Source of the DNA: Pseudomonadota bacterium
GTDB taxonomy: Bacteria; Chloroflexota; UBA5177
Reading direction: 5' to 3'
Assembly (NCBI GenBank): GCA_021324655.1
Contig: JAJPIP010000061.1
Span: forward strand, 29,209-93,208
Length of the DNA: 64,000 nt
Position 1 is the first letter of the stretch; every line of letters starts with the position of its first letter. Under the pieces are notes generated by a model. It was not told the origin of the DNA. It did not search any database and saw only the letters and a program-made list of their open reading frames with translations. Shown here piece after piece: positions 18,171 through 27,950 of the stretch. The translations under genes were made by a program, and so were the position numbers.

Positions 18171-18773
18171 TTACAGCGGGTAATCGTCCGGCGGGGAGCC
18201 GGCCGATCCCGCGAGACGGTCAAACACATCCTCCCGCGCCGCCGGGCCCTCTTCCCGCTCCGATGCTTCGCTCACAAAGCGCTCGAACGCGGTCTCGCAC
18301 TTCGCGAGAATTTCCTCCGCTTTCTGAGCCATCGGAGAGGAGAAGTAGTCTCTACCCTTGACCTGGTCCAGCCAGCGCACGAGGCGGCCGAGCTCGCTTT
18401 CCAGGTTGTCCACATCCGGGAAGCCGAAATCGTCTCGATCGACATCCTCCAGGACGTCCCGGAGGAAGCGCACCCCGGAGTGATAGATCTCGCCGTATTC
18501 GGCGGCACGTTCGTCATTGAAGCGCTTGACGAAATCGTCGCCATGACTGCCGGCGAACGGCGGATCGACAACCAAATAGGAGTTGCCTTCCTCGCGGTCA
18601 ATGCGCTCGGTCAGTGCGTCCAGATGCGCCAGAAGGTCGGGCCTCCTCGGAAGCAAGGCAACGCCGTCCCGCAGATAGAGGGCTCCAAGCTTCTTCAGCT
18701 CACGCCACACGTAGGCACGGCGCCGCGACGGCTGTGACGGCAGGCTGTAAATGAGGAGCAGCCAATCGTGCAT
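18171..18773 (-). CDS. Chromate resistance protein ChrB-like (N-terminal domain)
   Basis: 200 aa. It opens with WLLLIYSLPSQPSRRRAYVW and then LKKLGALYLRDGVALLPRRP, the signature of the ChrB N-terminal domain. In full ChrB this part is linked to a second domain and senses chromate; here that second domain is missing. No ChrA transporter is nearby, although the TSUP exporter is adjacent on the same strand. A regulatory or stress function is likely but chromate is not proven. Confidence 0.78.
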   Translation of the reverse strand: MHDWLLLIYSLPSQPSRRRAYVWRELKKLGALYLRDGVALLPRRPDLLAHLDALTERIDREEGNSYLVVDPPFAGSHGDDFVKRFNDERAAEYGEIYHSGVRFLRDVLEDVDRDDFGFPDVDNLESELGRLVRWLDQVKGRDYFSSPMAQKAEEILAKCETAFERFVSEASEREEGPAAREDVFDRLAGSAGSPPDDYPL

Positions 18774-18799
18774 GGTTCAGCGTACCCAACCCGTATAAT
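18771..18799 (+). promoter_or_regulatory. Putative promoter with a near-leaderless start
   Basis: TATAAT occurs at 18794-18799, only 13 bases before the ATG of the lysozyme-fold gene, so transcription would begin a few bases from the start codon. The -35 region overlaps the divergent ChrB-like start and is weak. Confidence 0.4.
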
Positions 18800-18812
18800 C
18801 CAGACGAACAGG

Positions 18813-19334
18813 ATGGATGGACACGCACGCCGTGCGGTTGTCGCCGTCTCCCTCATCGTCCTCGCGGCGATGACGGTTCCCGGGACAACAGAGGCACGCT
18901 CCGGGCGCTCACACGCCTGCATATTCGATCACTCCAGTCTCCGGACGGCGCCGAATACCTGCCGTCCGCGCGCTTCCTCCTACCCTCGATACGTGCGAAC
19001 GTCGGTCGAGCGTTCCATCTACGACGGCTCGTTGACGTTCGGCATACCGTACCGCGTCTTGCTCGCCATTGCGGAGTGCGAGAGCTCGCTGAATCCTCAC
19101 GCCGACAACGGCACGCATTTCGGTCTCTACCAATTCGCGCCCCCGACGTTCCGGAATGGGGCGTCGCAGCTGTCGCGCGATACGGGCATCCAGGTTCATA
19201 CATACTGGAACGCGCTCGACTCGTCGTACGTCGCCGGGTACCTCTTTGCGACAGGTCAGTCGGGGAGCTGGGCTTGTGAGGGTCCGCACGCGCCAACCGC
19301 CGGGCCCGCCGCACGCGGCGCGGTGACGGGCTGA
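18813..19334 (+). CDS. Secreted lysozyme-fold protein (transglycosylase SLT-like)
   Basis: 173 aa. A signal peptide spans about residues 1-29 (VAVSLIVLAAMTVPGTTEA). The mature domain has IPYRVLLAIAECESSLNPHA, whose Glu sits where lytic transglycosylases place the catalytic acid, then GTHFGLYQFAPPTF, the usual GLxQ motif. It probably cleaves or binds peptidoglycan. The C-terminus is Ala/Gly-rich and short. Confidence 0.72.
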   Translation: MDGHARRAVVAVSLIVLAAMTVPGTTEARSGRSHACIFDHSSLRTAPNTCRPRASSYPRYVRTSVERSIYDGSLTFGIPYRVLLAIAECESSLNPHADNGTHFGLYQFAPPTFRNGASQLSRDTGIQVHTYWNALDSSYVAGYLFATGQSGSWACEGPHAPTAGPAARGAVTG

Positions 19335-19342
19335 CCCTGCGG

Positions 19343-19975
19343 TCAGCCGGTACCCGCCGACGGACAGATATCGGCCAGGATGCACTCCGCGCAGCGTGGA
19401 CTGCGAGCAACGCAGACGCGCCGGCCGTGCCAGATCAGAAGGTCCGAAATCTTCCCCCAGAACGTGGGCGGAAGCAGGGCCATCAAATCTGCCTCGATTT
19501 TCTCCGGCACCGTTTCACGAGTCAGCCCTAGCCGCCGCGCGACCCGCTGGACGTGAGTGTCCACGGCGATCCCTTCGTGCCGTTGGAAGGCATGGCACAG
19601 CACGACATTTGCGGTCTTGCGGGCGACCCCGGGGAGGGTGAGCAGCTCGTTCATCGTGGACGGCACCTCGCCGCCAAATCGCTCCACAAGCACTTCCGCC
19701 ATCGCTCGGATGTTTTTGGCCTTGTTTCGGTAGAAGCCGCAGGAGTGAATAATGGACTCCAACTCGTCGGGGTCGGCCGCGGCGAAATCGTCCGCGTTCG
19801 CAAAGCGGCCGAACAATGTCGGCGTCACCATGTTCACGCGCTCGTCGGTGCACTGCGCCGAGAGAATCGTCGCCACCACCAACTCCAGAGGGGTGGAGAA
19901 GGCCAGCCCCGTGGTGAGATGTCCATAAAGGGGCTCGAGCCGGCGCACGATTTCCAGCGCGTGCGGAGCACTCAT
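19343..19975 (-). CDS. nth: Endonuclease III (DNA glycosylase/AP lyase)
   Basis: 210 aa. It excises oxidised pyrimidines and cleaves the abasic site. The helix-hairpin-helix LPGVARKTANVVLC supplies catalytic Lys120, and Asp139 follows in VDTHVQR. The [4Fe-4S] ligands are Cys188, Cys195, Cys198 and Cys204, with the family spacing 6-2-5. It overlaps the HMG-CoA lyase stop by four bases, so a repair gene ends a leucine-catabolism operon. Confidence 0.95.
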   Translation of the reverse strand: MSAPHALEIVRRLEPLYGHLTTGLAFSTPLELVVATILSAQCTDERVNMVTPTLFGRFANADDFAAADPDELESIIHSCGFYRNKAKNIRAMAEVLVERFGGEVPSTMNELLTLPGVARKTANVVLCHAFQRHEGIAVDTHVQRVARRLGLTRETVPEKIEADLMALLPPTFWGKISDLLIWHGRRVCVARSPRCAECILADICPSAGTG

Positions 19976-20874
19976 GCCGCTTGCACATAGCGACTGGTCG
20001 GCACGATGCCGGTCTCGGCCGCAAGATAGCGCGTCGCCTCGACGACCCCCGTGAGCGAGACTCCCGTCTCGATCCCCAGGCCATCGAGCATGTAGAGCAG
20101 ATCTTCCGTGGCGAGGTTGCCGGAGGCGCCGGGAGCATAGGGACAGCCCCCCAGTCCCCCGGCCGACGAGTCAAACGTTGTGACGCCAACCTGCAGCCCG
20201 GCGAGAACGTTGGCGAGTGCCGTGCCGCGCGTATCGTGGAAGTGAAGCGCGATGCGCTCGAGCGGGAAGGCCTCCGCCATCGCGCCGATCACGTCGACGA
20301 CCTGCCGGGGCGTCGCGACTCCGATCGTGTCGCTGACGGCGATCTCGTCCACGCCGATCTCCCCGAGAGACCGGGCCACCGAGACAACGGCGTCAATGGG
20401 CACCGTGCCTTCGTACGGGCAGCCGAACGCCGTCGAGATGTAGCCTCGAAGCCACAACTTAAGCCGGCGCGCCTCCTCCGCAACCGGCCGAAAGCGCTGC
20501 AGCGTCTCCGCGACCGAAGCATTGGTGTTGTGACGGCTGAACGACTCGGAGGCAGCCGTAAAGACGGCGATGCCTCCCAGCCCCGCCGCTCGCGCCCGCT
20601 CCATGCCGCGCACGTTGGGAACCAGAGCCGTGTAGAGGGTTTGCGGCGCGCGATTGATGGACGCCACGACCTCCTCGGCATCCGAAAGCTGCGGAATGGC
20701 GCCGGGCCTGACGAAGGACGTGACTTCGATCCGCGGCAACCCGGATGCGGAGAGCATATCGACAAAGCGCACTTTGACGTCGACCGGCACGGGCTCGGGC
20801 TGGTTCTGCAACCCGTCGCGGGGCCCGACTTCATACACGGTGACGGCGCCGGGGAGATCGTCCAGCGGGTTCAT
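19972..20874 (-). CDS. liuE: Hydroxymethylglutaryl-CoA lyase
   Basis: 300 aa. It splits HMG-CoA into acetoacetate and acetyl-CoA, the last step of leucine catabolism. Motifs: YEVGPRDGLQNQ with the catalytic Arg/Asp, VTSFVRPGAIPQLSDAEEV, LHFHDTRGTALAN with metal-binding His residues, and GGCPYAPGASGN with the catalytic Cys of the C-terminal loop. ATGA overlaps join it to the biotin-carboxylase gene upstream and nth downstream. Confidence 0.94.
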   Translation of the reverse strand: MNPLDDLPGAVTVYEVGPRDGLQNQPEPVPVDVKVRFVDMLSASGLPRIEVTSFVRPGAIPQLSDAEEVVASINRAPQTLYTALVPNVRGMERARAAGLGGIAVFTAASESFSRHNTNASVAETLQRFRPVAEEARRLKLWLRGYISTAFGCPYEGTVPIDAVVSVARSLGEIGVDEIAVSDTIGVATPRQVVDVIGAMAEAFPLERIALHFHDTRGTALANVLAGLQVGVTTFDSSAGGLGGCPYAPGASGNLATEDLLYMLDGLGIETGVSLTGVVEATRYLAAETGIVPTSRYVQAA

Positions 20875-22829
20875 CCCTCCGACATCCTGACTACCGGCGC
20901 GCCCGCCGGAACCAGATCTCCTACATTGAACATCACGGCATCGACGACCCCCGCGTGGGGCGCGGCGACGACGTGCTCCATCTTCATGGCTTCCAGGACC
21001 ACGAGCGGCTCATGCGCTTCCACCCGTTGTCCGGGCGCAACGGCGACTTTGACGACAGTGCCGGGCATGGGCGCGGAGAGACCGGCTCCGCCGCCGTGCG
21101 CCGCGCTCTCCGTCCCGGCAATCGCCTGAGGCCGGCGTACGTCATAGACGGTGCCGTTATAGAAAACACTCGTCCCCGTATCGGAACGTGCCGCCGAGAA
21201 CTCCAGAACCCTCGGCCCTTCGCGCACGACAATGACGCCCGGCCCGCCGGTCCCAAAGTGGACCAGGTGTGATTGGCCCCCCAGCGTGACCTCCCAGCCG
21301 TTCGTCGCGCGACACGCTGTCACGTCCCATTCCTGCCCTGCTGCCTCATATCGGAATCTCCGGGCGGATGCTCCAGAACGCCAGCCACTTTCCACCGCCC
21401 ACGGGTTCCCGCCGGCTTTTGTCGACACGGGCTCCAGAAGATCGACTCCGACCGCCGCCAGAATCACCTCGGGAGGAAACGAGCGGTCCCGCGGCGGCCA
21501 TTCGCGCTCCACCAGTTGCGTGTCCATTCGCCCCGAGCCGAATGCCGGCGTTCCGGCGACCCAGGACAGGAACCCCAGGTTGGTTGTTACCCCGAGGATC
21601 GGATAGCGCGCGAGCGCTCGCGTTAGCCGCTCCACGGCGTCAGCGCGGGTCTCGGCATGGACGATGAGTTTGGCCAGGATCGGGTCGTAGTACGGCGTGA
21701 TCTCACCGCCGGCATAGACACCGACATCGTTGCGAATGCCGGGTCCAGTGGGTGGGCGGTAGACGGAGATCCGTCCCGTGGCCGGCAGAAAGTTGTGGTC
21801 GGGATCCTCCGCGTAGAGACGAGCTTCGATGGCATGTCCGCGCAGGCTCACGTTGAGCTGACTCAGGCGCAGGGGTTCCCCGGCGGCGATTTCCAACTGA
21901 TGTCGAACCAGGTCGAGCCCGGTCACCATTTCGGTTACCGGGTGCTCCACCTGAAGTCGCGTGTTGACCTCGAGGAAGTAGAAACGATCGCCGGCAAACA
22001 GAAACTCGACGGTCCCGGCATTGGTGTAGCCGGCCGCACGAGCAAGACGGAGCGCCGCTTCCCCCATGTCGGTGCGGATCTGCTCGGTCACGACGGGCGA
22101 CGGTGATTCCTCCAGCACCTTCTGGTGGCGCCGCTGGATCGTGCACTCACGCTCTCCCAGGTAAATGCCGTGCCCCCGGGCGTCCAGCAGGACCTGGATC
22201 TCAATGTGACGAGGATGCATGAGGAGACGCTCGAGGAACAGGCGGCTGTCGCCAAAGGCCGAGTGCGCCTCGCGTTGCGCTCCGTCAACGGCGCCTTCCA
22301 TCTGGGCCGGTGAGTCGACGACCCGCATGCCTTTACCGCCCCCGCCCGCCGCCGCCTTCAACATCACCGGATAGCCGATGCGCCCCGCTTCAACCTGCAG
22401 ACGCGCCGCCGATTGTTCCTCTCCGTAGTATCCGGGGATCACCGGGACGCCCGTCTCCTCCGCGAGCCGTTTCGATGCCACCTTGTCTCCGAGCAATGCG
22501 ATCACCCGTGCCGGCGGCCCGATCCAGGCAAGCCCGGCATCGGTAACGGCTCGCGCGAAATCCGCGTTCTCCGCCAGGAAGCCGTACCCCGGATGGACCG
22601 CCTGCGCGCCGCTCTCGACGGCCACGCGCAGAATCTCATCAATGCAAAGGTAGCTCTGAAGTGCCGGCGCGGGACCGATGCAATACGCCTCGTCGGCGCG
22701 CTGAACATGCAGTGACGACGCGTCCACCTCGCTGTAGACCGCGACTGTGCCTATGCCCATCTCTCGGCACGTTTGCATGATGCGGACGGCGATCTCTCCC
22801 CGATTCGCCACCAAGACCTTTGAAAACAT
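20871..22829 (-). CDS. liuD: Methylcrotonyl-CoA carboxylase alpha subunit (biotin carboxylase plus biotin carrier)
   Basis: 652 aa. Domains in order: biotin carboxylase (1-450; LVANRGEIAVRI, the ATP-grasp loop GGGGKGMRVV, EVNTRLQVEHPVTE), an MCC-type linker (about 450-570) and a C-terminal biotinyl domain with the biotinylated Lys in EAMKMEH. It carboxylates biotin with bicarbonate and ATP, paired with the beta subunit two genes upstream. ATG 22827-22829 shares one base with the hydratase stop; a GTG one codon earlier is possible. Confidence 0.93.
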   Translation of the reverse strand: MFSKVLVANRGEIAVRIMQTCREMGIGTVAVYSEVDASSLHVQRADEAYCIGPAPALQSYLCIDEILRVAVESGAQAVHPGYGFLAENADFARAVTDAGLAWIGPPARVIALLGDKVASKRLAEETGVPVIPGYYGEEQSAARLQVEAGRIGYPVMLKAAAGGGGKGMRVVDSPAQMEGAVDGAQREAHSAFGDSRLFLERLLMHPRHIEIQVLLDARGHGIYLGERECTIQRRHQKVLEESPSPVVTEQIRTDMGEAALRLARAAGYTNAGTVEFLFAGDRFYFLEVNTRLQVEHPVTEMVTGLDLVRHQLEIAAGEPLRLSQLNVSLRGHAIEARLYAEDPDHNFLPATGRISVYRPPTGPGIRNDVGVYAGGEITPYYDPILAKLIVHAETRADAVERLTRALARYPILGVTTNLGFLSWVAGTPAFGSGRMDTQLVEREWPPRDRSFPPEVILAAVGVDLLEPVSTKAGGNPWAVESGWRSGASARRFRYEAAGQEWDVTACRATNGWEVTLGGQSHLVHFGTGGPGVIVVREGPRVLEFSAARSDTGTSVFYNGTVYDVRRPQAIAGTESAAHGGGAGLSAPMPGTVVKVAVAPGQRVEAHEPLVVLEAMKMEHVVAAPHAGVVDAVMFNVGDLVPAGAPVVRMSEG

Positions 22830-23614
22830 CACTCAGTCCACGTGGCGGGGCGCTTTTCGAGGAACGCGCGTAACCCTTCCTGTCCTTCCGCCGAGGCACG
22901 CCGTTCGGCGATCCGGCGGACGGTCACTTCGCGCATATCGGCGTCATCCAGGCCGTGGCACTCCGTGATCAGGGTCTTCGCCGCGGCCACCGCCTCCGGT
23001 CCACTGGTGAGAAGGTCATTGACTCTGGACTCCACGACCTGGTCCAGATCCTCCGCGGCGGCAGTCCAGTGCACAAGTCCGATCAGGCGCGCGAGGTCAG
23101 GTCCGAAGCGCTCGCCGGTCAAATAGAGAGCACGCGCCCAACTCGGGCCGATCTTCGGCAGGGTGAAGCGAGAGATCACCGCGGGCAATATCCCCAACTT
23201 GGCTTCAGTGAAACCGAAGATCGTGCCTTCTTCCGCCACCACGATATCGCACACGGCGATCAGTCCCATCCCTCCGCCCAGAGCGGCGCCATGGACCCGG
23301 GCCACCACCGGCAGGGGGCAGTCGTCGATTGCCGCGAACATGTCCGACATACGTCCCGCGTCGGCGACGTTCTCGTCGGTGGTGAAATCGAGTGAAGCCC
23401 GCATCCAGTTGATGTCCGCGCCGGCGCTGAAGGACCTTCCCTCTCCCCGCAGGACGACCACGCGCACGCCCGACCGGGCAGAAACCCCGCTGAAGACACC
23501 GGTGAGGTCGGCGATCATCTCCGCGTTAAACGCGTTCCGAACCTCGGGGCGATTCAGTGAGACTGTCAGGACCGGGCCGGACTGAGACAGCCTCAGAGTC
23601 CCGTGACCGTCCAA
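22829..23614 (-). CDS. liuC: Enoyl-CoA hydratase/isomerase family protein (methylglutaconyl-CoA hydratase candidate)
   Basis: 261 aa. Crotonase motifs are present: LNRPEVRNAFN, the oxyanion-hole SFSAGADINWM, and HGAALGGGMGLIAVCDIVVA with the second oxyanion Gly. In this operon the step between methylcrotonyl-CoA carboxylase and HMG-CoA lyase is methylglutaconyl-CoA hydration, which is the likely role. The TTG start is set by crotonase length and an upstream GGAGGAG inside the end of the 50-aa gene; longer starts would overlap that gene. Confidence 0.88.
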   Translation of the reverse strand: MDGHGTLRLSQSGPVLTVSLNRPEVRNAFNAEMIADLTGVFSGVSARSGVRVVVLRGEGRSFSAGADINWMRASLDFTTDENVADAGRMSDMFAAIDDCPLPVVARVHGAALGGGMGLIAVCDIVVAEEGTIFGFTEAKLGILPAVISRFTLPKIGPSWARALYLTGERFGPDLARLIGLVHWTAAAEDLDQVVESRVNDLLTSGPEAVAAAKTLITECHGLDDADMREVTVRRIAERRASAEGQEGLRAFLEKRPATWTE

Positions 23615-23619
23615 TCCGA

Positions 23620-23772
23620 CTAGATCTCCTCCGGAGATCGGAAGCCAAGCCCGATTGAGATCACGCCGAGTCCCATGAGGCCGAAGTAGGCCACGCTGGG
23701 ATGAAGCGCGACGGTACCCGCGATACCCATCACAATTGCCGCGATGCCGAGAAACCAGAGAAGCGTGCGCAT
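23620..23772 (-). CDS. 50-aa membrane microprotein inside the leucine operon
   Basis: A 50-codon frame between the carboxyltransferase and hydratase genes. AGGAGG lies four bases before its ATG. The product has two hydrophobic stretches, LLWFLGIAAIVMGIAGTVAL and a second of about 18 residues (AYFGLMGLGVISIGLGF), joined by a short HPSV turn, and ends RSPEEI. It stops five bases before the hydratase TTG, so it is probably coupled to it. Unknown function; perhaps a regulator of membrane or complex assembly (guess). Confidence 0.7.
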   Translation of the reverse strand: MRTLLWFLGIAAIVMGIAGTVALHPSVAYFGLMGLGVISIGLGFRSPEEI

Positions 23773-23787
23773 GCTTCCTCCTGACTG

Positions 23788-25395
23788 TCACATTCTGAAG
23801 ACGCCAAAGTGGGTCGGCTCGATCGGGGCGTGCAGGGACGCTGCAATTCCCAGGCCGAGCACAGTCCTCGTGTCTACCGGGTCAACAATGCCGTCATCCC
23901 AGAGCCTGGCCGTGCTGTAGTACGGGCTGCCTTCCAGCTCGTACTGGGCAATTATCGGCTCCTTGAACTCTTCCTGCTGCTCCGGCGTCATCGTCTCACC
24001 CCGCCGCGCCAACCCTTCCAGGCGGACCGTCAGCAGCACATTGGCAGCCTGCGGTCCGCCCATGACCGAGATGCGCGCGTTGGGCCACATCCAGAGCTGA
24101 CGCGGATTGTACGCGCGCCCGCACATGGCGTAGTTGCCGGCGCCGAATGACCCACCGATGATGACCGTGAACTTGGGGACTTTGGCATTCGCCACGGCCA
24201 TCACCATCTTGGCGCCGTCTTTCGCGATTCCTCGATTCTCGTACTCCCGGCCCACCATGAAGCCCGTGATGTTTTGTAGAAAGACCAGCGGAACGTGGCG
24301 TTGTACGGCCAGCTCGATAAAGTGCGTGCCTTTCAGTGCACTTTCGGAGAACAGGATGCCGTTGTTGGCGAGAATGGCGACCGGGTAGCCCATGATGTGG
24401 GCAAAGCCGGTCACGAGAGTCGAGCCGTAGAGAGGTTTGAACTCTTGAAAGCGACTCCCGTCGACGATCCGGGCGATGATCTCGCGAACGTCAAAGGCCT
24501 GACGAAGATCGCGCGGCACAATGCCGTAGAGATCGGCCGGATCGTAGAGCGGCTCTTCCGGTTCACGCGTGTCCCAGGGAATATACCGGCGACGCTGGAG
24601 ATGAGACACGATGTTCCGCGCCATTGCCAGGGCCTGGTGTTCGTCATCGGCAAGGTAGTCGGTCACGCCGGAGATCTGGGAGTGGACGACCGCTCCACCC
24701 AGGTCCTCGGCGGACACTTCCTCGCCGGTCGCCGCTTTCACCAGAGGCGGGCCTCCCAGAAAAATCGTCCCGTTCCCCCGCACGATCACGGTTTCATCGC
24801 TCATCGCGGGAATGTACGCTCCGCCCGCGGTCGAGGAACCCAACACGACGGAGATCTGGGGAATGTCCAGAGACGACATCGTCGCCTCGTTGTAAAAGAT
24901 GCGCCCGAAGTCATCCTTGTCAGGAAAGACCTCATCCTGCATCGGGAGGTACGCGCCTCCGGAATCGACCAGATACAGCGTGGGGAGCTGGTTCTGCTGG
25001 GAGATTTCCTGGGCTCGGAGATGTTTCTTCACCGTCATGGGGAAGTACGTGCCGCCCTTGACCGTGGCATCGTTGGCAACGATCACCACTTCCTGCCCCT
25101 CGACGGCGCCGATGCCGGTCACTATCCCGGCGGAGGGAGCCTCGTTGTCATACATGTCCCACGCGGCCAGCGTAGAAAACTCGAGGAAGGGCGATCCCGG
25201 GTCCAGCAGCGCCTGAATCCGCTCGCGCGGCAGGAGTTTCCCGCGAGCACGGTGGCGCTCGATTGCTTGATGCCCGCCGGCGCCCTCGACTCGCGCCGTG
25301 CGCGACCGCAACGTCTCAAGCAACCCGTGGTAATGATCGCGGTTTGCCGAGAACTCACAGCTGTCCCGGCGGACGTGAGTCGGGAGGACGGTCAC
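23788..25395 (-). CDS. liuB: Methylcrotonyl-CoA carboxylase beta subunit (carboxyltransferase)
   Basis: 535 aa. The two crotonase-like carboxyltransferase halves are intact: [57 protein letters not shown], then [20 protein letters not shown] and [15 protein letters not shown]. Motifs such as [17 protein letters not shown] and [16 protein letters not shown] favour the methylcrotonyl- over the propionyl-CoA type. The start overlaps the plsX stop by four bases. Confidence 0.93.
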   Translation of the reverse strand: MTVLPTHVRRDSCEFSANRDHYHGLLETLRSRTARVEGAGGHQAIERHRARGKLLPRERIQALLDPGSPFLEFSTLAAWDMYDNEAPSAGIVTGIGAVEGQEVVIVANDATVKGGTYFPMTVKKHLRAQEISQQNQLPTLYLVDSGGAYLPMQDEVFPDKDDFGRIFYNEATMSSLDIPQISVVLGSSTAGGAYIPAMSDETVIVRGNGTIFLGGPPLVKAATGEEVSAEDLGGAVVHSQISGVTDYLADDEHQALAMARNIVSHLQRRRYIPWDTREPEEPLYDPADLYGIVPRDLRQAFDVREIIARIVDGSRFQEFKPLYGSTLVTGFAHIMGYPVAILANNGILFSESALKGTHFIELAVQRHVPLVFLQNITGFMVGREYENRGIAKDGAKMVMAVANAKVPKFTVIIGGSFGAGNYAMCGRAYNPRQLWMWPNARISVMGGPQAANVLLTVRLEGLARRGETMTPEQQEEFKEPIIAQYELEGSPYYSTARLWDDGIVDPVDTRTVLGLGIAASLHAPIEPTHFGVFRM

Positions 25396-26456
25396 GGTGT
25401 CGTGGCGCGAAGGTGGAGGGCTCGCGCCAGCCGGCGCCGACGCCCCGATTCGGCCGACTCGTGGTGGAGGTTCTCCCCGATCCGCTCGACCAGATGCTCA
25501 CCCGCCATCTTCTCCGCCTGGAGAATTGCATTTTTGATGGCCAGCGCTTGAGAACGCCCGTGACAATTGATGACGACGCCGTCGACACCCAGCACGGGCA
25601 CGCCGCCAACCTCCTGGTAGTCCACACGCCGGCGGATACGCTGAAACACCGGGATCAGAGCAGCGGAGGCGACGCGCGCCACGAAGTCCTTCTCGATCTC
25701 GTTCTTCATGAGATGGAAGATTTCGCCGGCGACGCCCTCGGCGGTTTTGAGGAGTACGTTACCGGAAAAGCCGTCACAGACGACAACATCCGCCGCACCG
25801 TCGAAGACCATGTTCCCTTCCACATTGCCGACGAAGTTGAGGTCGAGCTTCGCAAGGTGCTCGTACGCCTCCTTTATCACCTTGGTCCCCTTCGTGGGCT
25901 CGGATCCGTTACTGAGGAGGGCGATGCGGGGCACCTCGATCCCGTGGCACACCTGCACGTAGGCCTCGCCCATGATGGCGAATTGCACGAGGTTGTTTGG
26001 TTTCACCGCCGCATTGGCGCCGATATCGAGCACGAAGGTGCGGCCGTGGCCGGACGGCATGGGACCACCGAAGGCAGGACGGTCGATGCCGGGCTGCCGC
26101 CCAAGAACATGGATAGCAATGGCCATAATGGCGGCGCTGTTCCCCGCCGATACCGCCGCGCCGGCCTCCTCACGCGCGACCAGATCCACGGCAACGCGGA
26201 GGGACGAACGCTGGCGGTACATGGACGTCGACACCGCGTCATCCATCCCGATCACCGAGGGCGCATGATGAACGGGAAGGTCAACATTGAGGATCTGCAT
26301 GCGCTCGCGAACGACATCCTCCGGGCCAACCAGGACAACGCCGGCGCCTTCAGCGGCCGCGTCCGACGCGCCCTTGATGACCTCGTCGGGGGCGTGGTCG
26401 CCGCCCATGGCGTCCACGGCGATGGTGACGCCGTACCGCCGGCCTCGCGATGCCAC
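25392..26456 (-). CDS. plsX: Phosphate acyltransferase PlsX
   Basis: 354 aa. It makes acyl-phosphate from acyl-ACP for phosphatidic-acid synthesis. Motifs: [17 protein letters not shown] at the N-terminus, [15 protein letters not shown], and [16 protein letters not shown]. The GTG start has GGGAGGG seven bases upstream; an ATG further up would add a non-conserved 36-residue extension. It heads the operon, linking phospholipid precursor supply with the leucine pathway. Confidence 0.93.
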   Translation of the reverse strand: MASRGRRYGVTIAVDAMGGDHAPDEVIKGASDAAAEGAGVVLVGPEDVVRERMQILNVDLPVHHAPSVIGMDDAVSTSMYRQRSSLRVAVDLVAREEAGAAVSAGNSAAIMAIAIHVLGRQPGIDRPAFGGPMPSGHGRTFVLDIGANAAVKPNNLVQFAIMGEAYVQVCHGIEVPRIALLSNGSEPTKGTKVIKEAYEHLAKLDLNFVGNVEGNMVFDGAADVVVCDGFSGNVLLKTAEGVAGEIFHLMKNEIEKDFVARVASAALIPVFQRIRRRVDYQEVGGVPVLGVDGVVINCHGRSQALAIKNAILQAEKMAGEHLVERIGENLHHESAESGRRRRLARALHLRATTP

Positions 26457-26511
26457 TCGTCGCCCTCCCGTTCCCGTCTGCTCCACTATACGGCCTGTAC
26501 CAGGCGCGGAA

Positions 26512-27663
26512 TCACGAGGTGAGGTGTCGAGCCGAGCGTAGCGAGGGATAGGCGAGGGCGGCAATGGTGACGATGAGCATCCATGCCGCGCACGAGAGAG
26601 CCGCTGCCCGCGGACCCCAGGCCTGGCTCACCGTGCCCACGGCCAGTGCGCCCAGCGGGAGCGCCGCCGTCTCGACCGACACGAAGACACTGTTGACCCG
26701 ACCCTGAAGTTCGGGGGGGACCAGCGCCAGTCTGAAACCCACGACGCCCACGAGCGCCGCGGCGTCTATTGTCACAAGCCCTCCTGCCAGCAGACCGAGC
26801 ACGACGGGAGAGTCAGCTGCGGCGAGGCCAAGGAAGACCAAACTCGCCACAAATAGGGTGACGACGAAGAGAGGACCAAGCTCGACAAGACGCACCACCC
26901 GTGGAGCCAGCGCCGACCCGATCAGTCCACCGGCAGCCCGCAGCGCGAAGACGAGGCCAATCTCCGGCGGAGAAGCCCCGAGACGCCGCGCGAGGAGGAT
27001 GAGAAGCAGCGTGCTTGCCACATAGACCGGGTTGTACGCCGCCAGCGCGAGGCTCGTCGCACGGATGACCGGCTGGCGCCAGAACCAGGCAAGGCCCTCG
27101 ACCAGATCCGCCAGGAGATTCCGGCGCCGCGAGGTGGTCTCGGGTTGAAGAGGCTCGTGGACGAAGGCGAGCGACACGATACGAAGGGCGTAGGTGGCAG
27201 CGTCGGCCACGAAGGGCAAAGCATGGCCGGCTCCGTAGAGCAAGCCGCCGAGAGGTCCGCCGGAGAGGGCACTCGCCTCCGCCGAGAACCGGTCCATGGC
27301 GGCGGCGACGCGCAACTCATCGCGGGCCACGATCTGTGGAATGGACGCCATCCGCGCCGACGAGTAAAGCGTTGCCAGGGCCCTCTCCGCCACTACTGCA
27401 ACGAAGATCTGCGGGATGGTCAGACGCCCGAGCCAGATAGCGACGGCAATACTTCCCAGTGCCACCGTTCGACCGACGTCGGTGAGGGCGAGCACTCGCT
27501 TGCGATCCCACCGATCGGAGAGCACCCCGGCGATGGGTCCGAAAAGGTAGGGCAGCATCGAAACGGCGCTAACAACACCGGCCAACGCCGCTGAATGGGT
27601 CTTTCCGAGAATCAGAAGCGGGACGGCCAGCGCCGAGATCTGCGTCCCGATCTGAGATGTCAA
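26512..27663 (-). CDS. MFS transporter, N-terminus unclear
   Basis: About 12 hydrophobic helices with the A-like loop GVLSDRWDRKRVLALTDVGR after helix 2, typical of enterobactin/macrolide-type MFS exporters. The printed start is a TTG inside predicted helix 1. Homology-like sequence (FIRRNRSFVILWAGQ) continues upstream in the same frame for about 19 codons to a TGA with no ATG, GTG or TTG, so the true start is non-canonical or the 5' end is damaged. Substrate unknown. Confidence 0.72.
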   Translation of the reverse strand: MTSQIGTQISALAVPLLILGKTHSAALAGVVSAVSMLPYLFGPIAGVLSDRWDRKRVLALTDVGRTVALGSIAVAIWLGRLTIPQIFVAVVAERALATLYSSARMASIPQIVARDELRVAAAMDRFSAEASALSGGPLGGLLYGAGHALPFVADAATYALRIVSLAFVHEPLQPETTSRRRNLLADLVEGLAWFWRQPVIRATSLALAAYNPVYVASTLLLILLARRLGASPPEIGLVFALRAAGGLIGSALAPRVVRLVELGPLFVVTLFVASLVFLGLAAADSPVVLGLLAGGLVTIDAAALVGVVGFRLALVPPELQGRVNSVFVSVETAALPLGALAVGTVSQAWGPRAAALSCAAWMLIVTIAALAYPSLRSARHLTS

Positions 27664-27950
27664 CTGGCCGGCCCACAGAATGACGAAGGACCGGTTTCGG
27701 CGTATGAAGTCGATGGCGGAAGGTGGTCAGCCGAAGGGCAAAGGGATCACCTCGGGCTATCCTAAACGCTCGGTCTCCTCGATGGGCACCGGCGTGGCGC
27801 ACGCATCAAGGCGCGCCGGGACGCCGGTAAATTCATCTCGCGCGTGCCGCCTTGACGATTGCCCACGCTCTCTGTGGCCCAATCACACGCGCACCCGTGC
27901 CGTACCGCTCCTACAATCGTTACGGACTCGTCACGCCGGGAGGTGGAATC

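Noticed and set aside
24295..26522. Two long plus-strand frames opposite plsX and the carboxylase gene
   Set aside because: Arg/His-rich antisense frames with no recognisable family, fully covered by well-supported genes.
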